From a virus: a stretch of 46,226 bases of DNA. The DNA lies in IMG/VR virus record IMGVR_UViG_3300027773_000183, positions 1-46,226 of that record, one strand, 5' to 3'. Below are positions 29,805 to 38,435 of this stretch, in pieces (the first letter of the stretch is position 1; each line of letters opens with the position of its first letter). Position numbers and translations under genes: made by a program. The notes under the pieces were generated by a model. That model saw only the letters and a program-made list of their open reading frames with translations. It had not been told where the DNA came from and made no database searches.

Positions 29805-31256
29805 CTAGTTGACGTAGACGCCTTGCGCTTTCGCCATGAAGCCGGGGCCGCGCACGGCCAGCACCTGGTCGCCGATCAGCGCAAGTTGCTGTGTGCGCGC
29901 ATTGACGAGCGCGAGCGGCACCGTACTCATCTCGTTGACGACGGGGACGCACAGAATGTCCGGGTCGCGAGGCAAGAGCCAGATGTCCTGTCCGGTATGG
30001 CCGCTCGGATTGGTGCGCGGAATGCTGTAGCCGTCGGGCGCGGCATTGCTGCCGCTCGTTGCCACCGTCGCGCTGTAGAGCGCCTGGCCGCTCGGATTCG
30101 TCGCAAACGGGTTGACTGGCAGACCGGTGTCGTTCCAGCTCGTCACTGCCGCGTCGTTGTTGTCGAGCGCGGAGATCACTGCGTAAAGCGTTTCCGAGCC
30201 GCTTGCCCCGCCCGCCGCCGTGCGATAGAGGCGATATTCGAGGATATCGCGCGTATTGCCGTCGGCATCAGTGATCGTCGGCGTTGTCCAGGAAACGGTC
30301 ACATTGTGGCCTGCTGTCGGCGTCACCGTACCCTCAGCGCTGGCAACGGTCACGCCCATGTCGCTGATTGCTTCCATGATGTAGCCGTACTGGCTGTTGG
30401 CGAGCGAAGAGCCGGTTGTTCCAGCGTCAGTCACGGTCAAATTGCCCATTGTCCCCAGCGAGGTGATGAACGAGCTTTCAATGAACGGCACGCCGCGATA
30501 GGTGTCGACTTCCAGGCCGCCATCGATGTAGTTTTTGTTGTCGGTGACCGGCGCACCAAGCTGGCCACGGTCATCACGGGGATAGATCGTCGCCTTGCCC
30601 ATCCAACGTTCGTACTGCACAAAAAGGCGGTTGACGGCGCTGTGCAGCTCAGGCGAGAGGACGAAGGCGAAATTGGTTCCGCCCAGGCTTTGACCATAGA
30701 CCTTTTTCACGCTGTCATACATCGAATCGAGCATGGCAATCGTTGGCGCGCCGTTGACGGTGATTTTGTTGGCGGCGGACATGAGCAGATCAACGCCGTC
30801 CCACTGCGGACGCCACGTGTTGGCCGTGGCGCCAGCACTGCCATAGTAGTTGATCGCCTCTTCCCACCAGCAGTAGGACTTGCTGGCGGCATCGAGCTCC
30901 AACTGCAATAGGTCGCCGTTGACGCGAGCAACCTGGATCGAGAATTTCGCTAGATCAAGCTGGTTTTGCCAGTGCTTGATCGCGTAGCCAATCTGGCTGT
31001 AGCTGGAGCTGCTGGCTGCGACCGAGCCGGTGCCGCTGGTTGGCGGCGCTTCCACGACGGCGCGCGTCTTCGGGAAATTCGTGCGCTTGTTGAAGAGGTA
31101 TTGCGGCGTATTCCAGGTGCGCCGCCCGAAGAGCATGCGCGTAGCGGTGAAGCGACGGCGGCTCTCAAAGAGCGAGCGGTCGATCACCGGCTGATAGAGG
31201 TTTTGCGCGCCCGTCGTCTGCGAGAGCGTCTCCTGCAACTGTCTCAAAGTTGCCAT
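29805..31256 (-). CDS. major capsid protein with inserted Ig/FN3-like domain
   Basis: 483 aa. Residues 1-300 and 390-483 look like an HK97-type capsid subunit: N-terminal arm, long helix (LDLAKFSIQVARVNGDLLQL), an A-domain-like region (FVLSPELHSAVNRLFVQYER) and the C-terminal part (DIWLLPRDPDILCVPVVNEM). Residues about 303-385 (GHNVTVSWTTPTITDADGNT; LEYRLYRTAAGGASGSETLY) read as a fibronectin-III or Ig-like domain inserted within the fold. The ATG follows AAAGGAACACCGCACC. It is the shell protein; the insertion probably projects from the capsid. Confidence 0.8.
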   Translation of the reverse strand: MATLRQLQETLSQTTGAQNLYQPVIDRSLFESRRRFTATRMLFGRRTWNTPQYLFNKRTNFPKTRAVVEAPPTSGTGSVAASSSSYSQIGYAIKHWQNQLDLAKFSIQVARVNGDLLQLELDAASKSYCWWEEAINYYGSAGATANTWRPQWDGVDLLMSAANKITVNGAPTIAMLDSMYDSVKKVYGQSLGGTNFAFVLSPELHSAVNRLFVQYERWMGKATIYPRDDRGQLGAPVTDNKNYIDGGLEVDTYRGVPFIESSFITSLGTMGNLTVTDAGTTGSSLANSQYGYIMEAISDMGVTVASAEGTVTPTAGHNVTVSWTTPTITDADGNTRDILEYRLYRTAAGGASGSETLYAVISALDNNDAAVTSWNDTGLPVNPFATNPSGQALYSATVATSGSNAAPDGYSIPRTNPSGHTGQDIWLLPRDPDILCVPVVNEMSTVPLALVNARTQQLALIGDQVLAVRGPGFMAKAQGVYVN

Positions 31257-31312
31257 AGGTGCGGTGTTCCTTTCTGCGAAACTGCTGAGCCGGGAAACTC
31301 AGGTGTCCGCGC

Positions 31313-31741
31313 TTAAATTTGCTCGTGCGGGCCGACGAGCTGGTCGACAGAGCGGCCCATTGCGTTTGCCTCGCGCTCAATCAGCGACATCGCCATAAAT
31401 GGCGCGAGTTCGTGCAGGGCCAGTTCCGGGTCAACGTCCTGGGGCCAGGGAACGCGGCGATTTGCCAGCGCGGCCCAGTTCTTTGGCGAGAGCGTGCCTT
31501 GCAAGTAGTCGCCTTCCATGTACAGTTGCTCTGGCAAAAGCTGACTTTCCTGCGCGCCACTGCCCAGCACCTGCGTCTGGCGCTGCGACTCGCCGCTCTG
31601 GCCTTCAGTGAGCGCGGCAATCTTGCGGTTTTGCTCTTCAATGAGTGCCTGCATTTCAGCAAGCCGCTCTTCAGCGGTTTTCGGCGGAGTGATGTTGAAG
31701 CCTTTCGCTTTCAAGGCTTCCATCATTTCCTTCTCGGTCAT
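31313..31741 (-). CDS. nested scaffold protein, internal in-frame start
   Basis: An ATG at 31741 preceded by GGAAAGGACAG inside the protease gene would give a 142-residue protein starting MTEKEMMEALKAKGFNITPP with a helical, Glu/Gln-rich middle. A nested scaffold made from the protease gene is known from lambda (C/Nu3). This is an inference from the ribosome-binding site and sequence character. Confidence 0.5.
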   Translation of the reverse strand: MTEKEMMEALKAKGFNITPPKTAEERLAEMQALIEEQNRKIAALTEGQSGESQRQTQVLGSGAQESQLLPEQLYMEGDYLQGTLSPKNWAALANRRVPWPQDVDPELALHELAPFMAMSLIEREANAMGRSVDQLVGPHEQI

Positions 31742-33079
31742 GATTTTCTGTCCTTTCCGGCGAGCTGCTTCCTCGCCATCGTCTGATTGATCTGCCGGAT
31801 CTTCGTCGTCGGCAATGCCGTCGCCGTCCTGATCACTATCGAGCGGCAGGCCGAGGGCCTCGTTGTATGCGCCTTCACAGTCCATGCCGAGCTGCTTAGC
31901 ACTCTCATCGTGCGCAGCGGCAAGCTTGGTAGCATGCTTTTTCGCGATAGCGCGGCCTTCTTCTGAGAGGCCAGCGTCCCGGATGAGCGATTCGGATTTG
32001 TCGCCATGCACAGCTTTGATCGTCTCATCGAGGACGCCGGCGAGATGGTCATGTACACGCTGGTGCGCTGCACGATCAGCAGTCATCGCCTCAGTCATGC
32101 TTCCGGCAATGACATGCAAATAGAGCGGAATAGCCATAGGGGGGTCTTGCTCCTTTTGTGGGGGTAGACTTTCAAACAAAAAGGCGTCGTGGTAGTTGAG
32201 CCGACCGTCAGATTCGTATAGCACCTGGGGAATACGGGCGATATCGGCCAGGCCGGGGCGAGTCGTGAGATCAATGCCCAGCCAGTCGATTTCAACGCCT
32301 TCCTGTGGCACGACCAGCGGCAAATCGTACCCCTTGTCATAGCGCAACTCGACGCCCAGCACGCGCATAGAGCCGGATTTGAGGTAGCCGCCTTCCGCCA
32401 GGCCCAGCATGTCCCACGATACCCGTGTATCCGCCAGGTCGATGTAGGCCCAGAACTTGCTCCCTTCCTGCCAGACCTTCACTGGCGCGCCAACCAACTC
32501 CGTGTTGATGTTGCCATTCGCTGCCTCGTGACTCACAAATGTGGTTGGCGGTAGTGCCTGGCGGTCTGCGAGCTTGCGCTGAGCAGCAGCAAAAATGGCG
32601 TCACATGTGGCTTTCGGATAGATGCGCCCGTTCAGTGAGCGCGCATTGTATTCCAGCCAGCAGATCGGCAACGTCGCAATCTTTTTGCGCGGCTTCGTCA
32701 CACTGCTGACAACAGTGGCAGCGGACTCCTCTTTTTTGCCGTCCGACTTCTCGCCAAAATGCGCCTGTCGTCTGGCGATACGCTCGCCAATGATCTTCTG
32801 CTCAGCATCGTTGTACTGTGAGCGATTGGAATCATCTCCCCAGCGAGAAGCAGCATTATCGGCATGCGATTTGTCCGGCATGGGATAGCGATAGTTCACC
32901 GGGTCGCCCCACTCGCTATCAGGCACCGTTGACCACTCCCCTGGCTTCGTGATACTGCCGCCGTCTTTGATGCCAATGTGGTATTTCTTTGAGCGGGCCT
33001 GCTGCGCAGCTTTCGCATCTGGGCTAGCGGCTTCCATTTGTAGGCGCAAGTTGCGTGCCTCTTCAGCAGTTAGAGTCAT
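31313..33079 (-). CDS. prohead protease fused to scaffold
   Basis: 588 aa from the ATG overlapping the portal stop (ATGA). Residues 30-100 resemble the DUF6582-type domain (EWGDPVNYRYPMPDKSHADN). Residues about 140-300 are a phage prohead protease: SLNGRIYPKATCDAIF, H184 in FVSHEAANG, and S235/S237 in YLKSGSMRVLG are the candidate catalytic residues. Residues 414-431 (DSDQDGDGIADDEDPADQ) look like a calcium-binding DxDxDG repeat. The end (447-588) is a coiled-coil, scaffold-like region with an internal start. It would assemble and mature the capsid. Confidence 0.8.
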   Translation of the reverse strand: MTLTAEEARNLRLQMEAASPDAKAAQQARSKKYHIGIKDGGSITKPGEWSTVPDSEWGDPVNYRYPMPDKSHADNAASRWGDDSNRSQYNDAEQKIIGERIARRQAHFGEKSDGKKEESAATVVSSVTKPRKKIATLPICWLEYNARSLNGRIYPKATCDAIFAAAQRKLADRQALPPTTFVSHEAANGNINTELVGAPVKVWQEGSKFWAYIDLADTRVSWDMLGLAEGGYLKSGSMRVLGVELRYDKGYDLPLVVPQEGVEIDWLGIDLTTRPGLADIARIPQVLYESDGRLNYHDAFLFESLPPQKEQDPPMAIPLYLHVIAGSMTEAMTADRAAHQRVHDHLAGVLDETIKAVHGDKSESLIRDAGLSEEGRAIAKKHATKLAAAHDESAKQLGMDCEGAYNEALGLPLDSDQDGDGIADDEDPADQSDDGEEAARRKGQKIMTEKEMMEALKAKGFNITPPKTAEERLAEMQALIEEQNRKIAALTEGQSGESQRQTQVLGSGAQESQLLPEQLYMEGDYLQGTLSPKNWAALANRRVPWPQDVDPELALHELAPFMAMSLIEREANAMGRSVDQLVGPHEQI

Positions 33080-36036
33080 ACGACGTACACCTCCTTGCCA
33101 TGGATGCACCCCGGATGTGCGGGGAAATCAGGCAAATCGACGGCCTCTTCTAAGCTGTAGTCGTTGCCAGCATAGTCTGCACAGAAATCGCTACTCGAGG
33201 AATCAGGCACGACGCGCACACGCACGCCGTTGAGGTCGCTTGCGCTGTCTGGATCAGTCGCCTTGTCCAAGAGTTCGACGATCGCCTCGTCCGTGCCGTC
33301 GTTATCCCCGCTGCCAGCGGTGTCGCCCGCGATCTGTGGCGCTTTCCATTCGACAAATGTTTTGACGCCGCCAGCAACACCTGCCGCCAGCGCCGCCACA
33401 TTGATGAGTCCGCCGACCAGGCCTTCATCCAGCGGCACGGCCTCGCCTGATTCGGTGCGCAATTGCTCTACCAGCCGCGCAATCGTATCGCGGTAGGTTG
33501 CGCTGATGCTCTCTACCTGTGGAGTTGCCCAGTGCAGCGCCTGGTGATAGACCGCCTGATAGTCGAGTGCCTTATCGCGCTTAGCGGTCGTCATCGCGCG
33601 CCGGTACGCCTGTACTTTTGCGTTGGCGTAGGCGGTGGCCAGCAACTCGGTCAACTGCTCTTGCTCGGCAGGCGTGAAGCTGTAGGCAACAAGCGGCTCA
33701 GCACCTTCATCAACTTGTGTGGCGGCGCGGCTGGCGGAAGCTTGCCAGAAAGATTGCAGCGTAGCGGCTACGCTTGCTTTTGTTGTTGGCTGTTGGACGC
33801 TCTCCTGACTTTCTCCAGACTCTGGTGGGGTATCGCTGCCAAGTCTAAACGGCATGCGCGTCTCGCCAACACACAGCCAGACGGTATCGAGATCAAGCGG
33901 AAGCTGAGGCACGGCTTTGACCGGCATGGGCGCGCCACTATCGACGTAAGCCAGCGTGATATGTGGCGTATAGCCGTGATTTTGTGCCACGAAATAGCCG
34001 CAGGCGAGGATGCGCGAAATCAGCTTCGTGCGGAACTCGGTCAGCCCTGGAACATCCACCAACGCAATGATTGGATCTTTGTCGTCTGAGTCAGCAGAGG
34101 CCGCGAAACGTCCAATGCCACCAACCTGTCCATGTAGTGGCTTTGCTTCATGCGCGGTAAAGCCAGCAATGACGGCTTTGATCTTCTCCGGAGACGTGTG
34201 CGGTCTAAGCAGATCGTCCTCTGGCTCCTCTTCCATGTCGCCGAGGTATGCCAGCGTGATATGGAGATCGCTAGCAGGTTCACCGCCGGGAATAGCGAGT
34301 TGTGCAGCAGTTTCCACGTCCAGCAGAAACGCCAGCATCATGCCGGTATGAGCGTCTTTCGGTACACTGGCCTCTTGAGTGTTGCCAACTTGTTTACCGC
34401 TCGCTTTCGCTGTCTTCCGGTTGCCCAGAACCGGTGCAGCGCCTTTTCGGCTTTTCGTAGTCGCCTTCGGTTGAGGTGGCTCGGCATCTGTATTCTCATC
34501 GTCGTTTGCTCCGTCGTCTGTTGAATTTGGGGCCTTGCCCTGTTGCGCGTTTTGCAACGCTGCCGGGACTGGCGCAGGTGGCTCTTTGGCCTGCTTCGCT
34601 TTCGTAGCGGCCAGATCGGCGTTGGCCTGCGCGGTCGCAATCGCCGCCTGAGCTGTCTGGCGCTGCTCGTCCTCGAGGTCCTTGAAGCGCGCAATCGGCG
34701 TCACATCCTTTGTCGTGACAATGACCGCGATAGCGCCTGAACCGTCTGGATAGGCTTCTCTGCCCATCTCCTGCCTGACCTCATCGATGAGCAACGAACC
34801 GTTCCTGATGCGCGTATCCGCCACGTCTGCCAGCGCCTTATCATCCCGGAAGTCCGCGTACCGGGTGGATACGTAATAATCCTCTCCGAAAAACGGATAA
34901 ATCAATCTCCAGTTGAATTTCTCAAAAAAGCGATGTCGGCGCGGGTCGCAGGCGATGTACTGGAGGATTTTACGCTGGCCGTCGCTCATGTCGGTGAGTC
35001 GGTTGCCGCTCTCTGCGATACAGGCGATAGACGGCGGGACGTGAAAGGCAGAAAGCACGATCGTCAACATACGATCCAGGCCCTTGTCAAAATCGATGTC
35101 TACTGGTCCACCGCTGCCAAGTGTGCCGATATCGGCATTGCCCCACAGCGTTGGTGGCACGTGCGCATTCTTCTCGCCCAGGAAGTTTTGTTTGGCCCAG
35201 GTCGTGAAGCGATCGGCCTCATCCTTATCGCTCAGACCTTTGAAATAGTAGTCGAATTTCGCGCCTTTTTGAAAGAACCTCGTCATCCAGTTCACCATCT
35301 TCTTATCCAGCAAAATCGCGTCCTGGATGCGTTCGAGCGGTGAAAACGGATCGACTTTGGCGCGTTTGTGCGGATTCCACCAGCGAACAATGGTTTTCGG
35401 GTCCAAATAATTGATCTCGCTGGTAATGGAAAGCTGCTGTGTGTAACGCAACACACGACCATAGCGGTCATGCTCGCTATCCATTGTCAGGCAGTCAATC
35501 GGATAGAGGCGGTAGGGTGCTTTATCGCGCAAGGTAAATTCGGTAAATGCCTCGCCAAAGATCATGTCGTCGGTGATCTGATCGTAGGTGTACTGGTTGA
35601 AATCCCAGTCGTCATTCACGCGCAGGATGAAGTTTTCAATCTTCTTGCGCTGCGATTTGTCTGGCTTCGGTACGCGCGGCTCAATGGTAAAGCCGCCTGA
35701 GATGATGTAGAGTGCGATGGTATCGATACAGTTGGACGCCCAGGGGTTGGCAAGGAAAACTTGCAAGAGCGTCTCTTTGCGTTCACGGGCCGTCATGCCG
35801 AACCAACTTGGCTGGCCATTGATACCGTAGCGGTCCTCGTCCCAGGCGAGGCTAACAGCTTGCGGATTTTTGCCGCTTCCACGCGGGCTGCCTGCTGCTT
35901 CGGTCACGATATGCGAGTCGAACACCCAACTCGTGCGATGCTCAGGTTCAGGCGTTGGAAAGGGGATGATCTGAGAAGAGGACACGGCGACAGAAGGCCC
36001 ATAGAGCAGCCATTTTGCCCATTGCCTCAGTCCCAT
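33076..36036 (-). CDS. portal protein fused to a 2H phosphoesterase and minor-head domain
   Basis: 986 aa, about twice a normal portal. Residues about 60-480 are the portal (GMTARERKETLLQVFLANPW, stem and crown, FHVPPSIACIAES). After an acidic linker (500-560), residues about 562-735 have HITLAYLG (592-599) and HITLAYVD (692-699), the paired HxTxxY motifs of 2H phosphoesterases (LigT/2'-5' RNA ligase type), which cut 2'-5' or cyclic phosphodiester bonds. Residues 760-986 are helical, ending PAHPGCIHGK as in SPP1 gp7/Mu F-type head proteins. Portal role is secure; phosphoesterase by motif. Start follows GGAGAACACA. Confidence 0.85.
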   Translation of the reverse strand: MGLRQWAKWLLYGPSVAVSSSQIIPFPTPEPEHRTSWVFDSHIVTEAAGSPRGSGKNPQAVSLAWDEDRYGINGQPSWFGMTARERKETLLQVFLANPWASNCIDTIALYIISGGFTIEPRVPKPDKSQRKKIENFILRVNDDWDFNQYTYDQITDDMIFGEAFTEFTLRDKAPYRLYPIDCLTMDSEHDRYGRVLRYTQQLSITSEINYLDPKTIVRWWNPHKRAKVDPFSPLERIQDAILLDKKMVNWMTRFFQKGAKFDYYFKGLSDKDEADRFTTWAKQNFLGEKNAHVPPTLWGNADIGTLGSGGPVDIDFDKGLDRMLTIVLSAFHVPPSIACIAESGNRLTDMSDGQRKILQYIACDPRRHRFFEKFNWRLIYPFFGEDYYVSTRYADFRDDKALADVADTRIRNGSLLIDEVRQEMGREAYPDGSGAIAVIVTTKDVTPIARFKDLEDEQRQTAQAAIATAQANADLAATKAKQAKEPPAPVPAALQNAQQGKAPNSTDDGANDDENTDAEPPQPKATTKSRKGAAPVLGNRKTAKASGKQVGNTQEASVPKDAHTGMMLAFLLDVETAAQLAIPGGEPASDLHITLAYLGDMEEEPEDDLLRPHTSPEKIKAVIAGFTAHEAKPLHGQVGGIGRFAASADSDDKDPIIALVDVPGLTEFRTKLISRILACGYFVAQNHGYTPHITLAYVDSGAPMPVKAVPQLPLDLDTVWLCVGETRMPFRLGSDTPPESGESQESVQQPTTKASVAATLQSFWQASASRAATQVDEGAEPLVAYSFTPAEQEQLTELLATAYANAKVQAYRRAMTTAKRDKALDYQAVYHQALHWATPQVESISATYRDTIARLVEQLRTESGEAVPLDEGLVGGLINVAALAAGVAGGVKTFVEWKAPQIAGDTAGSGDNDGTDEAIVELLDKATDPDSASDLNGVRVRVVPDSSSSDFCADYAGNDYSLEEAVDLPDFPAHPGCIHGKEVYVV

Positions 36037-36045
36037 TGTGTTCTC

Positions 36046-37422
36046 CTAGTTGTACCAGTCCAGAATCTGTGTCGCCTCTTCCCAGGTGGAAGAATTGACG
36101 ATTTCGGTCTCTTCCGGCGTCGCAATCAGCACGCCGCCGCCCTTTTCCTCTTCCAGCATCAGTTCAGTGAGCGCCCATACCAGCGCGTCTAGCCGGTCTG
36201 GCGATCTCTCGCCGGGTATCCAGTTACATTGCTGATCCTCCATATCTGGGAATGTTCCCAGATGATGCACCAACGAGCGTTCGTACAGGCTTGATATCGG
36301 CTCGGCACGCAATTGCTTACCGCGCGTCGCACGAACCGATTCGTAGGAGATATGTCGATCGATGTTGCGAATAATCGCCTCGATCATGTCTCCGCCGTTG
36401 TTGACCTCGCCAACAATGCGGTCAGCCGAAAACAGGTAGTACGCGGTGATCGCCGCGCTGGCCCACTCATTCGGCGAGCCGTGTCTACTGTGGTCGGCCA
36501 GTACATAGCCGTGTCCATCGATGCCCAGGCCCACGACCACGATACCGGCCTCTGCTGAGTCTTCCGTATCGGTTGCTGGCGGGTCGAGCGCCACCACGAT
36601 ACGCTTCAAATCGGGATGCTTGCGTACTCGCGTCGCTTCAATCCAGGCCCGTTTCCACAGCGCACCTTCCACATCATCGATGACCTGGCCGAGCAACTCC
36701 TGGCGGCCCAGGCGTGTGCCTTCGTACTTCTTGATGATCTGGCGAAAGAACGCCGCCGCCAGGTTCGCTTTGTTCTCGTAGCTCGTGCCGCGAGTGACCA
36801 GCGTGTCCGGGTCGGCAATGATCTCCTTGATGGCCTTCGTCGGCCTGGGCGTCGTTGTGGCCACGCACTGTGGCTTTGCCCCCAGGCGCAGCCCAAACAT
36901 CAACTGATCCCAGGTGCCGTCGTACCGCCAGCTTGCCCGCTCGTCGGCCCAGGCTTTCGTGTGCTGTGGACCCCTGAGTTGGTCAGGCTCGTCGCCACTG
37001 TACGTCGTCGCCTGCGCCCCGTTGGGCCAGATAAGCCTGCGTTTTGATGGCTGATACTTCGGCATGAACCAGGGCGCGCTACACGCCAGTATCCCGGATT
37101 CGCCTTCCACCATCACATCGCGCACATCAGCGGCAGTGCGACCGACGAGAGCAAAGCGCCCTTTCGGGTCTTCCTCTGCCCACTGATTGATGGATTCCGC
37201 GCCCGTGCGCGTCTTGCCGAAACCGCGTCCGGCCAGTATGAGCCAGGTCGTCCAGGAGCCTGTCGGCATGAGCTGATTGTCACGCGCCCAGGCTGCCCAT
37301 CTGTATTGGAGGCGAAGCGCCTCATCATCCGTTAAGGTGCTAATGCACTCAAGCTTCTCTCGTTTGGAGAGCCGCGAGAATGCCCGATACTTGCGAAACT
37401 CAGCGTGCGTCAGCGTCGTCAT
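36046..37422 (-). CDS. terL: terminase large subunit
   Basis: 458 aa. ATPase domain with Walker A AGRGFGKT (64-71) and a Walker B-like AWADERASW (about 156-164). The nuclease domain shows VVALDPPATDTEDSAEAGIV, VGEVNNGGDMIEAI and DRLDALVWAL with the expected acidic residues. It packages DNA into the prohead using ATP and cuts it. Starts 23 bases before the terS stop (overlap), and is followed by the portal after 9 bases. The subgroup looks like the gene-transfer-agent/headful-type large subunits. Confidence 0.92.
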   Translation of the reverse strand: MTTLTHAEFRKYRAFSRLSKREKLECISTLTDDEALRLQYRWAAWARDNQLMPTGSWTTWLILAGRGFGKTRTGAESINQWAEEDPKGRFALVGRTAADVRDVMVEGESGILACSAPWFMPKYQPSKRRLIWPNGAQATTYSGDEPDQLRGPQHTKAWADERASWRYDGTWDQLMFGLRLGAKPQCVATTTPRPTKAIKEIIADPDTLVTRGTSYENKANLAAAFFRQIIKKYEGTRLGRQELLGQVIDDVEGALWKRAWIEATRVRKHPDLKRIVVALDPPATDTEDSAEAGIVVVGLGIDGHGYVLADHSRHGSPNEWASAAITAYYLFSADRIVGEVNNGGDMIEAIIRNIDRHISYESVRATRGKQLRAEPISSLYERSLVHHLGTFPDMEDQQCNWIPGERSPDRLDALVWALTELMLEEEKGGGVLIATPEETEIVNSSTWEEATQILDWYN

Positions 37423-37984
37423 CGTCTGGCAAAGCCCCCAGCTTCTGGAGCAGGCGCTCTTTTGCGCCTTCGATATCGATACTGCCGCTGTGATCGATAT
37501 GCTTTTGCTCTTTGTACTTCTCTGGCATGCGCGCCTTGAGCAAGGTAATCAAGACGGATGGGCTGTACTTTTTCACCTTCACCATCTTGCCGCGCACCAT
37601 GATCGGCTTGCCCTGCTTATCCAGCTTCGGTTTGCCGTCCTCATCGAAGAGCGGTTCGTACTCATAGACAATCTGGCCCATCGAGAGCGCAGGCTCCTCA
37701 ACGCCTGCTGCCTGCTCATAGGCCATCATCTCCACTGCCTCGTTCGCTTCCTCTTCCGTGTCTGGCAGTTGCGCGGCAAACGCCTCGTCATGGTCGCGCC
37801 AGTATTTGAAAGTGGAGCGATTGATTTTCGCGACTTCGCACGCCGCTTTGATAATGCCGATTTCCCGATACGCCTTCAAAAACAGCTTTTGTTTTTTTGC
37901 TCGCTGCGCAGGCGAGAGCGGAATCGGCGGATTATGCGCGTAATAGATGGTGGAGTCGATGGAGTCTTTCTTCTCGTCGCTCAT
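37400..37984 (-). CDS. terS: terminase small subunit
   Basis: 194 aa from the ATG after GGGAGGTGGG; the frame is open farther upstream but crosses two terminator hairpins. The helix-turn-helix GIIKAACEVAKINRSTFKYW (about 42-61) recognises packaging sites. The middle (DEDGKPKLDKQGKPIMVRGK) and the oligomerisation end ARMPEKYKEQKHIDHSG are typical of this family (terS with KYKEQKxID). First gene of the late structural operon. Confidence 0.85.
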   Translation of the reverse strand: MSDEKKDSIDSTIYYAHNPPIPLSPAQRAKKQKLFLKAYREIGIIKAACEVAKINRSTFKYWRDHDEAFAAQLPDTEEEANEAVEMMAYEQAAGVEEPALSMGQIVYEYEPLFDEDGKPKLDKQGKPIMVRGKMVKVKKYSPSVLITLLKARMPEKYKEQKHIDHSGSIDIEGAKERLLQKLGALPDDDDADAR

Positions 37985-38009
37985 CCCACCTCCCTTGGGC
38001 CAAAACCAC

Positions 38010-38038
38010 AAAAAGCCGGATGCCCGAAGACACCCGGC
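38010..38038 (-). terminator. second leader terminator before terS
   Basis: Minus RNA hairpin of 10 bp with a UUCG loop (38038-38015) followed by UUUUU (38014-38010). It shares sequence with the hairpin at 39121-39152. Confidence 0.7.
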
Positions 38039-38056
38039 GATGGCGCGCAGTGTAAT

Positions 38057-38087
38057 AAAAAAAATCGCTGGATTTTCGTCCAGCGAT
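38057..38087 (-). terminator. first leader terminator before terS
   Basis: Minus RNA ATCGCTGGA-cgaaaa-TCCAGCGAT (38087-38064) followed by eight U (38064-38057). About 15 bases downstream of the predicted start of transcription. Confidence 0.85.
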
Positions 38088-38107
38088 GGCGTGCAACTTC
38101 TGTGATG

Positions 38108-38136
38108 AGTATAGCACAAAATGAACTTTTGTGCTA
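38108..38136 (-). promoter_or_regulatory. late promoter of the structural operon with overlapping palindrome
   Basis: Extended -10 TGC-TATACT (38116-38108). A 10-bp inverted repeat, TAGCACAAAA/TTTTGTGCTA (38112-38121 and 38127-38136, 5-base spacer), covers the spacer and -35 region (TAGCAC). It suggests a repressor or activator site at the late promoter. Confidence 0.6.
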
Positions 38137-38153
38137 GTGGAGCGAAAATATGC

Positions 38154-38435
38154 TTATTTCAATTCACTCTGCTCATCCACCACCAAGCATAGCGCCTCTT
38201 CACGGCTTGCCAGAATATAGGCCATAAAACGATGCTTGCCATTTTTGATGGCATACATACCCGGGTGTGTTGAAGATGGCATCACCATGATCGGATCCAT
38301 GTTCTCCCCTGGATGCTCCTGCAAAAGCCTGGTGTACTGCACAACTTTCTCAGGAAAGCAGGAGACAAACTCAGTCACTTGCAAGCATTCCAGCGGAATA
38401 GAGCGAACATAGAGCTTTGCATCAGCTTTGAGCAT
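38154..38435 (-). CDS. ParB/Srx-like domain protein
   Basis: 93 aa. YVRSIPLECLQVTEFVSCFP then IMVMPSSTHPGMYAIKNGKH and RFMAYI fit the ParB N-terminal fold, where G(K/H)HR is the nucleotide-binding motif, but no HTH follows. Stand-alone ParB-like proteins in phages can be nucleotide-binding or nicking enzymes, sometimes linked to DNA modification or replication. Overlaps the preceding gene's stop by 14 bases. Confidence 0.7.
   Translation of the reverse strand: MLKADAKLYVRSIPLECLQVTEFVSCFPEKVVQYTRLLQEHPGENMDPIMVMPSSTHPGMYAIKNGKHRFMAYILASREEALCLVVDEQSELK

Noticed and set aside
29211-30911. Long plus-strand open frame (566 codons)
   Set aside because: Antisense to the capsid and decoration genes, which are clearly real; the product is Arg/His/Val-rich with no recognisable domain.
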